Numbered from the stretch's first letter, positions 9,890 through 17,804 are shown. The stretch: 64,000 bases of DNA from Acidobacteriota bacterium (GCA_017304135.1 JAFLBB010000001.1:1-64000); one strand, 5' to 3'. A program made the numbers and translations. Notes: generated by a model from the sequence alone, not told the origin.

Positions 9890-11001
9890 GCCATATTTCG
9901 GAAACCGTAAAGATCCGACTCTGGGGGAAGGCGGGCGGAAGATGCCAATACGAAGGCTGCAATCAGCCTCTTTGGCTCGACACCCTCACTCAGGCGGAGT
10001 TCAATTCCGCTTACATCGCGCACATCATTGCCGACAGGCCGACTGGCCCCCGTGGTGATGCGGTCCTTTCCGAGAGACTCAAGGCCGATATCACGAACCT
10101 GATGCTTCTCTGCGACAAACACCATCGTCTAGTGGACGTCGCCGATGTGGACGGTCACCCCGTCGATCGCCTGAGGGGAATGAAGGAGCGACCTGAGGCG
10201 AGGATGGAACTGCTGGGATCGCTTGGTCCCGAGAAGCAGAGCCATGTCGTACTCTACGGAGCGAACATCGGCGCCCATGACGCTCACCTCTCACTGAACA
10301 AGGCTGCACACGCGATGCTCCCGGACTGGTATCCAGCCGAAGCGCGAGCGATCGAGTTGGGTTGGACCAACAGCGCGCTGGAGGACCGCGATGCAGCATA
10401 CTGGCAGGGTCAGGCTCTGCAGTTGCGACGCCTGTTTGAGCAGGCTGTCAAGCCGCGCCTCCGGAAAGGAGAGATTCAGCATCTCTCGGTCTTTGGTTTG
10501 GCGCCGCAGCCGATGTTGATGCTCTTGGGCCACCTGCTCTGCGATATCACCACGGCGGAAGTTTACCAACTGCATCGCGAGCCACCGGATTGGCGCTGGC
10601 AGACGGATCCTCCCGGCTTCGACTTCTCGGTCGCGGCGCCCAGCTTTACAGCCGGTCCTCCCGCGCTCGTGTTTTCTCTAAGCGCTACCGTATTGGACGA
10701 GCGAATTCAGAAGGTCCTGCCCGGCGCGAGCATCTGGAAGCTTTCGTCACCCCAACCTCATAATGATTTCTTGGCGGGCTGCGGTCAGGCGAAACTGTTT
10801 CGCCAGTACGTCCGTACTCTACTGGATCGCATCAAAGCGGCGCACGGGGAGTCTGCAACTTTGCATGTCTTTCCCGCAATGCCAGTAGCGCTGGCTGTTG
10901 AGTTTGGGCGGGTGATTATGCCCAAGGCCGACATGAAGGTCCAGGTATACGACCAGAACCAGGCCCTCGGCGGCTTCGTTCCGGCACTGACGCTTCCATA
11001 G
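9880..11001 (+). CDS. cap5: CBASS effector Cap5: HNH nuclease fused to SAVED domain
   Basis: A 373-residue two-domain protein. The N-terminal HNH domain shows a Cys pair (C22, C27 in RCQYEGC), the catalytic-site histidine H48 in AHIIADRPTGPRGD, N73, and C78-H81/H82 in LLCDKHHRLVD. Residues about 150-370 match the SAVED cyclic-nucleotide sensor, with FGLAPQPMLMLLGHLL and the following VYQLHREPPDW. In known Cap5 proteins a cyclic nucleotide bound by SAVED drives oligomerisation and activates DNA degradation by HNH. The partner cyclase is presumably the CD-NTase at 11,444-12,613, which lies convergently on the other strand; only 11 bases separate Cap5 from the E2 gene. Its start inside the HNH gene ties its translation to the R-M-like operon, an unusual arrangement for a CBASS effector. 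Confidence 0.92.
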   Translation: MSISHISETVKIRLWGKAGGRCQYEGCNQPLWLDTLTQAEFNSAYIAHIIADRPTGPRGDAVLSERLKADITNLMLLCDKHHRLVDVADVDGHPVDRLRGMKERPEARMELLGSLGPEKQSHVVLYGANIGAHDAHLSLNKAAHAMLPDWYPAEARAIELGWTNSALEDRDAAYWQGQALQLRRLFEQAVKPRLRKGEIQHLSVFGLAPQPMLMLLGHLLCDITTAEVYQLHREPPDWRWQTDPPGFDFSVAAPSFTAGPPALVFSLSATVLDERIQKVLPGASIWKLSSPQPHNDFLAGCGQAKLFRQYVRTLLDRIKAAHGESATLHVFPAMPVALAVEFGRVIMPKADMKVQVYDQNQALGGFVPALTLP

Positions 11002-11012
11002 GCGGTGAGTCC

Positions 11013-11444
11013 TTATGCCGCCGGTTCAATTTCCATCGCGTCGCCGTGAGTGATCCCGCCGCCGTACCATTCGCCTGTCGCACGCCACATTTCGTAGAAC
11101 GCCAGCCAGAGGGACAACCATGGCACAATTTTGTCGGCCAGCTTCATGTCCGATCTCCATGACTGGCGGTTCGGGTAGAAGAGACAAGGCTGATCGGGGC
11201 CATAGGTATGCGGGATCTTTCCCCCGGGTTCGAGCGGTTTCAATTGGTCCCCTGGTACAAACGCCTTCGGCCAGCGGCCAACACGATATTCAATCAGGGC
11301 CTTGTAGGTGGCGTAAACTGGGCCGGGCTGCAATTCCCCACGGCACACCAGAAGTCCACCATGGACCTCACAGCGGAAAGCCGGGTACCGGCTACGCATC
11401 CACGCAGCCTGTTCACGAATGCCGATTGTTCTGATCCTGCTCAT
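11013..11444 (-). CDS. CBASS E2-like conjugating protein (short type II)
   Basis: A 143-residue protein when started at ATG 11444, which shares one base with the CD-NTase stop (TGATG); a TTG one codon upstream is possible. The core HTYGPDQPCLFYP with C87 and the following RSDMKLADKIVPWLSLWL match the stand-alone E2-like proteins of short type II CBASS. In that group the cysteine forms a thioester with the cyclase C-terminus and conjugates it to targets, enhancing cyclase activity. No E1 or JAB partner gene is adjacent, as expected for the short type. The partner CD-NTase is immediately upstream in the same operon. Confidence 0.85.
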   Translation of the reverse strand: MSRIRTIGIREQAAWMRSRYPAFRCEVHGGLLVCRGELQPGPVYATYKALIEYRVGRWPKAFVPGDQLKPLEPGGKIPHTYGPDQPCLFYPNRQSWRSDMKLADKIVPWLSLWLAFYEMWRATGEWYGGGITHGDAMEIEPAA

Positions 11445-12613
11445 CAACGTCCGAAAAACTGGTTCCTAGGAACCGGCACCATCTTTGGCGCCGTGATGTT
11501 TGTCGACAGGAGCCCTGCCGCAGTGATGCCAAGCGCACCCTTATCTCGGCTCTCGTTCAGTCCGGCGGCCTCCAGTCGAAGCGCCTCTCGGACGCGCTCA
11601 GCGCCGAACAGTTCGCCAAGTGGTCCGCTGGGAGCCTCCAGACCTTTGCGTTCCTCGACTAGGGTCGGACGAAGTGCTCGTTTCAACGTGTGGCGGAAGT
11701 TGCGGAGATAGGCTCGGAACTCGTCGTACTTCGCCTGATCCCAAGTGTCCGCGAAGTTCTCCCCGCGATGAACTGGATTCTCGATTCGAGGGACAGTCGG
11801 ATGCCGTTCAAGCGCTGCATTGATGCCGTCGAGTACGGCTTCCAGCGCCAGACTCAGCGAGCGCTGACCTCCGTAGAATTCTCCAGCGAGCGTGGTAAGG
11901 ATGACTGAACGTGCGATGTCCCGGCCGCCGGCGAAGAATATATCCCGGTGCCGTTTCATCAACTGGACGATCCGCTGCAGTGGATATTTGTATTCCGAGG
12001 GAACGGCCGAGGGGAGTGGTTCCACGGTCGCCTTCAACACCCGTTCGGCAAAAACGTCGCGGATGACGCACCTTTCGAAGAACCAGGCTGCAAAGCCTTT
12101 GGGATTGCTGTCTTTCCAGCACTCCCGTTTCCGGTCGGGCACATGGATGGCGCCATTCCCCAGCTGATCATTTGGACATGCTGGGAGGATGTCCAGGTGG
12201 AAAGCGCCAGCATAGTTCAACCGCAGGCATCGCTTCAGCGGCTCGAGGATTTCTTTGTAGACCTCGTTTGCAGCAAGCCGGTCTTGAACCCATTGGTAAA
12301 CGACCATCGGCGGCTTGTGATCGCACCGATGGAGTTGGCAGACCAGATCGAGGTCATACTCGTGCCGACTGTTGTACGGTCGAACCGTGGTCCCCAGAAG
12401 CATTGACCCCTGTGGGTAGATCACGGGCGCAATAGGGGCTAGCGCGCTTCCGGAAGCCGCAAGCCAAGTCCCGACAGCCTTGTATTTTTCTTCGGCGTTC
12501 CGATACTGAGTTGGAGTGAGCTCAGACAGAACGCAAACGCGCTCCAAATGACGATCGAGCCATTCGACTCGGCTTGATGGCAGCGTTGGACGCTCAGGTT
12601 CTACCAGTAGCAC
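11444..12613 (-). CDS. CD-NTase (cGAS/DncV-like cyclic oligonucleotide synthase), CBASS 1
   Basis: 389 aa from a GTG start with an AGGAG-type site upstream. The nucleotidyltransferase core is intact: PQGSMLLGT (G69-S70), EYDLDLVC (D87, D89) and FHLDILPA (D141) give the GS...D-x-D...D catalytic set. The C-terminal helical domain contains QRIVQLMKRHRD and IENPV...ENFADTW, shared with the second CD-NTase of this window. It is expected to make a cyclic di- or oligonucleotide for Cap5. The protein ends FFGR, so the penultimate glycine rather than the last residue would have to be used, or exposed, for E2-mediated conjugation. Its promoter lies in the shared divergent region at 12,614-12,695. Confidence 0.9.
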   Translation of the reverse strand: MLLVEPERPTLPSSRVEWLDRHLERVCVLSELTPTQYRNAEEKYKAVGTWLAASGSALAPIAPVIYPQGSMLLGTTVRPYNSRHEYDLDLVCQLHRCDHKPPMVVYQWVQDRLAANEVYKEILEPLKRCLRLNYAGAFHLDILPACPNDQLGNGAIHVPDRKRECWKDSNPKGFAAWFFERCVIRDVFAERVLKATVEPLPSAVPSEYKYPLQRIVQLMKRHRDIFFAGGRDIARSVILTTLAGEFYGGQRSLSLALEAVLDGINAALERHPTVPRIENPVHRGENFADTWDQAKYDEFRAYLRNFRHTLKRALRPTLVEERKGLEAPSGPLGELFGAERVREALRLEAAGLNESRDKGALGITAAGLLSTNITAPKMVPVPRNQFFGR

Positions 12614-12637
12614 TGCTAGTGTCTATCTCCTACTCAC

Positions 12638-12681
12638 ATCATAACACATATTCCAATTTTTGCCATGATCTGTTATGATCT
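12638..12681. promoter_or_regulatory. Divergent promoter region with mirrored TATGAT boxes
   Basis: ATCATAACA at 12,638-12,646 and TGTTATGAT at 12,671-12,679 are a perfect 9-base inverted repeat 24 bases apart. Each arm contains a -10-like TATGAT, one reading toward the CD-NTase and one toward the hydrolase gene. A second direct repeat, ATGATCT at 12,665-12,671 and 12,675-12,681, overlaps the right arm. This suggests one regulator controlling both transcription units; the HTH-ImmA protein at 13,160 is the obvious local candidate. The -35 boxes are weak, and the assignment is by eye. Confidence 0.55.
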
Positions 12682-12695
12682 TCGTAGGGGAGAGT

Positions 12696-13148
12696 ATGCC
12701 GAACCGACCAGTTCACATAGCCACGTCCAGCCCTGCCGGCGCCGTCTTCGCGCACCATAAGGCTCCACTAAACAACGAGATCCATCGGTTTCAGGAGACT
12801 CTCGGTGGCGCTGTCGGAGGCCTCCTAGGGGGTGTTCTCCCTGATGTCCTGGATCCGCCCATTCACCCTGGGCATCGAGCGCTGGCCCACGCGTTGATCC
12901 CAGTTGGCGCGAGCGCCGCTGCCTGGATTCGAGGCTTGGACGGGTGGCAGGGGTATCTGCGCCGCAAAGCAGACGACTACTCGCGACTCCGGCTTCATAC
13001 TGCCGATCCGCTGCTGGCAGCCTGGTACGGGGCCGTTGCGATCGCGCTTCGCATGCTGAGCGGATTGCTCGCGGGACTGGTTGCAGGGTACCTGACGCAC
13101 ATTGCTTTGGACTTCACCACGCCTCGTTGTCTGCCGTTGGTAAGCTGA
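12696..13148 (+). CDS. YdjM/DUF457-like membrane-bound metal-dependent hydrolase
   Basis: 150 aa from ATG 12696, chosen because a GGGGAGAG ribosome site precedes it by a few bases; the frame opens seven codons earlier. It resembles the LexA-binding inner-membrane hydrolase family (YdjM, DUF457). The signature includes a glycine-rich segment with VLPDVLDPPIHPGHRALAHAL, where Asp and His residues would bind metal, a hydrophobic helix (LSGLLAGLVAGYL) and the C-terminal THIALDFTTP. The family's substrate is unknown. It leads a three-gene operon with the HTH-ImmA and PIN genes (11-base gap, then a 4-base overlap) and is transcribed away from the CBASS cyclase. Confidence 0.75.
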   Translation: MPNRPVHIATSSPAGAVFAHHKAPLNNEIHRFQETLGGAVGGLLGGVLPDVLDPPIHPGHRALAHALIPVGASAAAWIRGLDGWQGYLRRKADDYSRLRLHTADPLLAAWYGAVAIALRMLSGLLAGLVAGYLTHIALDFTTPRCLPLVS

Positions 13149-13159
13149 GAGGTCACGAC

Positions 13160-14413
13160 ATGCCGATCGATCAAGTAGAGCTAGGCAAGCGGTTGAAACA
13201 GGCTCGTGAGGCTTGTGCGCTCACGCAGGAAGAGTCCGCCACTGAGATGGGCATGGCGCGGGCCACCATCGCGCAGATCGAGCTCGGGGGCCGATCCGTC
13301 TCCGGAATAGAGCTTTCCAGGTTCGCGCACCTGTATGCCCGCGATATACGCGAGTTCTTGGCTCCGAGCTTTAGCATCTCGGGCCTCGCGGCCGTGCTCT
13401 TCCGATCGGAGGAGGATACCGGTGACGGTGTAAAGGCCGCGCTTCGTGATTGCATTGCCCTTGGGCATCAACTTCGGGATCTCGAAGAACTCCTGGGAAT
13501 CACGAGGAGCACGGGAAACGTCGCTGCCTACCCCTCCGTAACGTTGGGCTCAAAATGGGATGCCATTCAAAGCGGAACGCAGGCTGCGATTGAAGAGCGC
13601 CGCAGGCTTGGATTGGGATCGGCACCGTTGTCCGACCTGCCCGCTCTGCTCGAAGCTCAGGGAATCAGAACGGGTTTGATTTCCATGCCCGCCGGCGTAT
13701 CGGGGCTGATGATCTCGGATCAATCCGTTGGCCTGTTCGTAGTGGTCAACCGCGATCACCCGCCCGTGCGCCAGAGGTTTTCCTGGTGCCACGAGTACGC
13801 TCATTTGCTGCTCGATAGAGCGCAGATCGGACACGTGAGCCGGGAGTCCGAAAGGGCCGATCTTCTTGAGGTAAGGGCGAATGTGTTCGCCGCCACCTTC
13901 CTTATGCCGGAAGATGGCGTGCGACAGTTTGTGGCCGGCTTGGGGAAAGGTAGCGCGAGCCGGTTGCACGCCGAGGTGTTTGACGAGACCGGCGTGGTGC
14001 CAGTTGATAGCCGCACTGCTGGCGGCAGCCAGGATCTTCAAATCTACGACGTCGTCAAGCTCGCCCACCATTTCGGTGTGAGCGTGCTGTCGGCATTGTA
14101 CAGGTTGCTGAACTTGAAGCTTGTTACGGAGAAGCAGTTTCAAGAGATGAAGCAACTGGATGCCGACGGCGTGAGCCGAGCAGTCGGAGAACTGTTGGGC
14201 TTGACCGAGGTCTCCGCCGACGAGAACTTGACGGCGTTCTACCGACGCTATCTTGTTTTGGCTCTGGAAGCTTACCGGCGAGAGAAAATCAGCCATCGAA
14301 AGTTGGTCGAGATCGGCAGCACACTTGGCGTTCAAGCCGGGGAGATCCAGCTGATTCTGGCGAAACTCGGCCTGGACGACGAGCCAGCAGGTGTCTTGCT
14401 GCCGAGCAGATGA
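13160..14413 (+). CDS. XRE HTH regulator fused to ImmA/IrrE metallopeptidase
   Basis: 417 aa from ATG 13160; the longer open frame upstream overlaps the hydrolase gene and is rejected. Residues about 8-62 form an XRE-type helix-turn-helix (RLKQAREACALTQEE, ARATIAQIELGG). Around 195-260 is an ImmA/IrrE zinc peptidase domain with the HExxH motif as HEYAHLLL (H211-H215), followed by EVRANVFAATFLMP. This is the COG2856 arrangement used by phage, ICE and stress regulators, in which the peptidase cleaves or releases a repressor. Here both parts are in one chain, so it may control the divergent CBASS cyclase promoter, its own operon, or the PIN toxin translated from the overlapping next gene. Confidence 0.85.
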   Translation: MPIDQVELGKRLKQAREACALTQEESATEMGMARATIAQIELGGRSVSGIELSRFAHLYARDIREFLAPSFSISGLAAVLFRSEEDTGDGVKAALRDCIALGHQLRDLEELLGITRSTGNVAAYPSVTLGSKWDAIQSGTQAAIEERRRLGLGSAPLSDLPALLEAQGIRTGLISMPAGVSGLMISDQSVGLFVVVNRDHPPVRQRFSWCHEYAHLLLDRAQIGHVSRESERADLLEVRANVFAATFLMPEDGVRQFVAGLGKGSASRLHAEVFDETGVVPVDSRTAGGSQDLQIYDVVKLAHHFGVSVLSALYRLLNLKLVTEKQFQEMKQLDADGVSRAVGELLGLTEVSADENLTAFYRRYLVLALEAYRREKISHRKLVEIGSTLGVQAGEIQLILAKLGLDDEPAGVLLPSR

Positions 14414-14925
14414 CCGTGGAACAGGCCGAGACCATCCGCGTCGTCATCACCGATGCCTCCGTCCTCATCAACCTGACCCATACAGGGCATATCCCACTGC
14501 TTGGCTGCACGCCGGGCTACCGATTCCTCGTCTCGGAAGAGGTCGTTGAAGAAATAACTGATCCGTGGCAGAGAGATCTGGTGGACCGAGCAATCTCGGA
14601 TGGAACGGTCGAACGAACCAAGGTCGAGGCGCCCGCAGAACTCGCCGTCTATGCGGAACTGACACTGATATTGGGGTCCGGCGAATCCGCCTGCCTGGCT
14701 CTGGCGTCCTGTCGAGGTTGGTACCTTGCGTGCGATGAGCGGCGCGTGTTCTTGAGAGAGGTCCGAGCCCGAATCGGCGAGCACCGGTTGCTCAACACGC
14801 CCGGTCTTTACGTGCACTGGATTCGGTCTGGGCTTCTGACCGTAGCCGAGGCAGATGAGGCGAAGCTGAAACTGGAGAGCCAGCGATTCAAGATGACATT
14901 TGGCTCTTTTGGGGAGTTGGTGTGA
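14410..14925 (+). CDS. PIN-domain putative ribonuclease (toxin-like)
   Basis: 171 aa overlapping the HTH-ImmA stop by 4 bases (ATGA). Acidic residues typical of PIN nucleases are visible: an N-terminal Asp in VITDASVLINL, a Glu in GSGESACLALA and an Asp in YLACDERRVF. The spacing and the PGLYVHWIRSGLLT segment fit DUF3368-type PIN proteins. Paired with an upstream XRE-type protein this looks like a toxin-antitoxin unit, with the HTH-ImmA protein as the likely antitoxin or regulator. No RNA target can be predicted from sequence. Confidence 0.8.
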   Translation: MTVEQAETIRVVITDASVLINLTHTGHIPLLGCTPGYRFLVSEEVVEEITDPWQRDLVDRAISDGTVERTKVEAPAELAVYAELTLILGSGESACLALASCRGWYLACDERRVFLREVRARIGEHRLLNTPGLYVHWIRSGLLTVAEADEAKLKLESQRFKMTFGSFGELV

Positions 14926-14958
14926 GTCTGGTTCGCAGCCCGAAAGTTGCCATGAAAG

Positions 14959-14980
14959 CCTCGCCCGCTACGCGGCGAGG
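14959..14980. terminator. Hairpin between convergent PIN and DUF2188 genes
   Basis: CCTCGCC and GGCGAGG form a 7-bp GC-rich stem around an 8-base loop. It lies in the 81-base gap between two genes that end toward each other, so a bidirectional terminator is plausible. No T-tract follows on either strand. Confidence 0.4.
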
Positions 14981-15006
14981 TGCCCGTTCGCTTGGTGAGC
15001 TACAGA

Positions 15007-15240
15007 TCAGCCCGGGTACTTGCGCGGGTCCTGACCGTAGGTGCGTTCGCTCGCGATCCTGCCGTCTTCGTTGTGTATCTTGACCTGGGCAAGGCCGCCA
15101 GAATTCTTGGCGAGCTCAACCGCGCGGTCAATTGCCGCAGCCTTCGTTGGGGCGGTGGCGCTGGCGCGTCCAGCCCCTTCTTTCTTGATACTCCAATCGT
15201 CACCGCCCGAAACGACATGATACACGGTTCGTTTTCCCAT
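15007..15240 (-). CDS. DUF2188 family small protein
   Basis: 77 aa preceded by a strong AAGGAG ribosome site on the minus strand. The sequence has the DUF2188 layout: an initial HVV...WSIKKEGA strand pair, an alanine-rich helix with AIDRAVELAKNSGG, then VKIHNEDGRI and the terminal TYGQDP. The family's function is unknown; members occur on plasmids and islands. It is downstream of the second CBASS cyclase in the same direction (87-base gap) and could be read through from that operon, but the strong own ribosome site also allows independent expression. Confidence 0.8.
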   Translation of the reverse strand: MGKRTVYHVVSGGDDWSIKKEGAGRASATAPTKAAAIDRAVELAKNSGGLAQVKIHNEDGRIASERTYGQDPRKYPG

Positions 15241-15327
15241 TGATCTGATCTCCTTCTGAGATTGATGGTTACGGTTGACCAGCGCCGTTTGAGGTGTGTC
15301 CCCGCGGGCCGCCGGAGAGCTTAAGAA

Positions 15328-16788
15328 CTATCCCCGCACCCTCACGTGCTTCCTGCCGGTGCGCGCCACGCATACGCCGTCTTGGATGACGAAGCCTTCG
15401 ACCCAGTGTGTTCCCGCGTATCCGGCAGTCTCCCACCGGTAGTGAGGTCCGTCGCTTTCATAGAAGTCGCCCCTCAGTTGCCCTGCGCGGAAGGCCTCTT
15501 CGCCAGTGTTGACAACCTGCCACTTCACGCTAAACGAACTTCGAACGTTGGTGGAGATTTGGAACCGCAGGGCGGTCTTCTTGGCGATGCCGTAGTCGCC
15601 CAATCCCCCCATCTTCTTCTTTCGGTTAGCGGTATACGTGTAGGCAACGAGCTTAGCGGTATGAGTTAGGCGCTCAGGCCAACAGGGAGCCTGAACATGC
15701 CCAGTGGAGGCGAGCGGCGGAACTTCGAGCGCCTTGGCCGCCACGGGCAGCGAGACGAGCTTTGACCCGTCGAAGTGAAGTCGATCGACAGCGCGCTGGA
15801 CTTCGGCCGCGCCGAGGCTCTTCTTGAGCTGCACGGCCGACTCGTTCAGCGTCTTTTGCTCGACCGCGAGTCCGAAGTCGCGACGTGCGTTTTGCAGCCA
15901 CCGAAAGAAGGCTTCACGTCTTTCCGGCTTCTCGTTCCATTTGTCAGCGAAGTTCTCATCGGGTTCGACCGGGTTTTGGATCACCCAGAGACCGTTCTCA
16001 CAGCGGATGTACCCGTCCAAGTTGCTCAAGATCGCCTGCAGAGCGCCCTGCACATCCAACTCGTTCCTATATGCGTGCGCTGCCAGAGTGGTGATGATGA
16101 TGGACGTCGGCATATTTTTATCGCCAACCTCGAACGAAAGATCGCGATGCCGCTTCAGCACTTGCACGACGCGCTGGAGTGCCGTCCGGACGCTCCACTC
16201 GGGGACATCCTCAACAGAAGCAGAAAGCGCTTCCGCTAGCTTCTGCCGCTTCAGCTCGAAAGCGACCTGCATGCGCCCATGGAACCAGGTGGCGTAATCT
16301 CTTGGATTGCTCTTCTGCCAGTGTCGAAGATCCGTGTCCGTTAACAGCAATCCATTCGGCAACCGGGGTGGGTTTGGGAGACAGGGCAGTACATCCATGT
16401 GGAATCGGGTCTCATAGCTGAGGCACAAGCAGCGCCTCGATTCTCCGATACGTTTGCACAAGTCCTCCCGGCTCTTGAGGCGGTCACCGACGAGATTCTT
16501 TAGATCCTCTTGCGTGGTCTGTTCTTTGCTCTTCACTATCCGGCACACGAGGTCAATGTCGAACTCGCCGTTTCTGCGTATGGGCCGCACAACCGTCCCT
16601 AGACGGAACGAGCCCTGAGGGTAAATCTCGGGGCTGTACTTTTCGAGCGGAGACTCCGAAGCACCGAGCCAGTCGCCAACGTCCTCGTAGTTGAGCACAG
16701 CTTCCTCGTAGAGGGCCGGCGGGATGTCCAGTTCTTCGGCGACCCCTTCGAGTAGGGCGGAGATGTGGGGATTCGTGAATAAGTTCAT
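15328..16788 (-). CDS. CD-NTase with C-terminal AGS-C sensor domain, CBASS 2
   Basis: 486 aa. The cyclase core has PQGSFRLGT (G59-S60), EFDIDLVC (D77, D79) and FHMDVLPC (D132). The helical C-lobe contains LQRVVQVLKRHRD and IQNPVEPDENFADKW, closely paralleling the first CD-NTase in this window. Residues about 385-486 match the adenylyl/guanylyl-and-SMODS C-terminal sensor domain: WQVVNTG, LRGDFYES, ETAGYAGTHWVEGF and GVCVARTG. It overlaps the capV stop by 4 bases, so the pair is translationally coupled. The second messenger it makes would activate CapV. It differs from CD-NTase 1 in lacking an E2 partner. Confidence 0.9.
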   Translation of the reverse strand: MNLFTNPHISALLEGVAEELDIPPALYEEAVLNYEDVGDWLGASESPLEKYSPEIYPQGSFRLGTVVRPIRRNGEFDIDLVCRIVKSKEQTTQEDLKNLVGDRLKSREDLCKRIGESRRCLCLSYETRFHMDVLPCLPNPPRLPNGLLLTDTDLRHWQKSNPRDYATWFHGRMQVAFELKRQKLAEALSASVEDVPEWSVRTALQRVVQVLKRHRDLSFEVGDKNMPTSIIITTLAAHAYRNELDVQGALQAILSNLDGYIRCENGLWVIQNPVEPDENFADKWNEKPERREAFFRWLQNARRDFGLAVEQKTLNESAVQLKKSLGAAEVQRAVDRLHFDGSKLVSLPVAAKALEVPPLASTGHVQAPCWPERLTHTAKLVAYTYTANRKKKMGGLGDYGIAKKTALRFQISTNVRSSFSVKWQVVNTGEEAFRAGQLRGDFYESDGPHYRWETAGYAGTHWVEGFVIQDGVCVARTGRKHVRVRG

Positions 16789-17792
16789 TGTGTGGGCTCC
16801 AGAGTCATGAACGGTTGGAACGGTATGGCAGTGTGCTTGGCGAATCGCTCTGCGAATGTCGGCGCGAAAGCCCGGCCATGGTGTGCCGCCTTCGCGATGA
16901 GGTCCTCAGTTCGATCAATGCCGTCCAGGCAAAACTCGGACGCGGGCACGATCGGGTCAATTCGAAAGTAGTTGCTGTCCCCGACGAGGAATCTTGCTTG
17001 GTTGCAGGCCGCAATGGTCTGTCCCCGCATAACGACCTCGATCGCCTGTTTCGACCATCCGAGCATGCCGCCCGTATCGAACCTTCGGTGACGGGAATTG
17101 AGGGGCTCGGTAGTCCCGATGCTGAGGACGTGTGTTTCCGCGAGCGGAACACGGAGAGTGCCGAACGACTCGGCAAGGGCAACCATTGTCGGGTTGTTGG
17201 CCCAGACGCCTCCATCGATGAGGCGCTGGCCATCCAGACCGCGGAAACTCGGGAAGTAGGTCGGAGCGGCCGAGGTTGCTCGGGCTGCCTTCCAGGCAGG
17301 TACTTTTAGATCGCGTCTGAGCCGTTCATGGTGCGGGGTGCGGAAGATGTACACGTCGTCCTCGCCGAGGTTGTACGAGGGAATCACAAGGCGTTTCGTG
17401 CTCTCCCCAAACCGGCGCTCGCCGAAGCAGGCTCGTAGGGCGGACTCAAGAGGCTCAGCCTCATACTTGTGCCGTAGCCAATGGAGGGTGCACCGAAGCC
17501 AGCCGCTCGCGCCAGGGAAGACCGCCGGACCATGCTCCACGTAGAAATGGACAATCTCTCGTGGCAATAGCCCGAGACCAAGCGCGATAGCGATGATCCC
17601 GCCGGTTGAGGTCCCGGCAATAAGATCAAAGTGATCGGTGATTCTCGTCTTCAAGTCGTCCTCAAGGGCCGCGAGTATAGCCGCCGAAAAGATCCCTTTG
17701 ATGCCGCCACCGTCGAGCGCCAGGATCTGGAATCGATTCCCCGTTGAATCTGCGATGGGTTTGTTCACGTTGTCATCTGGCTTCGTTAGCAT
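16785..17792 (-). CDS. capV: CapV patatin-like phospholipase, CBASS 2 effector
   Basis: 335 aa if started at ATG 17792. Patatin motifs are complete: oxyanion hole LDGGGIKG (residues 27-33), nucleophile elbow GTSTGG with S62, and catalytic Asp in LIDGGVWANNPT (D193). CapV proteins degrade membrane phospholipids when their partner CD-NTase makes its cyclic nucleotide. The start is uncertain: ATG 17792 lies inside the putative operator/-10 element, whereas GTG at 17,768 (codon 9) would lie about 15 bases after the predicted transcription start and keeps the whole catalytic domain. No obvious ribosome site favours either. It follows the HTH/ImmA pair after 30 bases. Confidence 0.92.
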   Translation of the reverse strand: MLTKPDDNVNKPIADSTGNRFQILALDGGGIKGIFSAAILAALEDDLKTRITDHFDLIAGTSTGGIIAIALGLGLLPREIVHFYVEHGPAVFPGASGWLRCTLHWLRHKYEAEPLESALRACFGERRFGESTKRLVIPSYNLGEDDVYIFRTPHHERLRRDLKVPAWKAARATSAAPTYFPSFRGLDGQRLIDGGVWANNPTMVALAESFGTLRVPLAETHVLSIGTTEPLNSRHRRFDTGGMLGWSKQAIEVVMRGQTIAACNQARFLVGDSNYFRIDPIVPASEFCLDGIDRTEDLIAKAAHHGRAFAPTFAERFAKHTAIPFQPFMTLEPTQ

Positions 17793-17804
17793 ACAGTGCG
17801 TACA
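17789..17804 (-). promoter_or_regulatory. Putative operator before capV (copy 2 of 16-bp site)
   Basis: On the minus strand this reads TGTACGCACTGTATGC. It differs at only two of 16 positions from the site before the HTH gene at 18,888-18,903. The TGTATG part can serve as a -10 box for a capV-cyclase promoter. A shared site before regulator and effector is expected for a CapH-type repressor that controls itself and its CBASS genes. Confidence 0.7.

Noticed and set aside
11001-11022. GGCGG...CCGCC inverted repeat between Cap5 and E2
   Set aside because: Only 5-base arms overlapping two stop codons; too weak to call a terminator.
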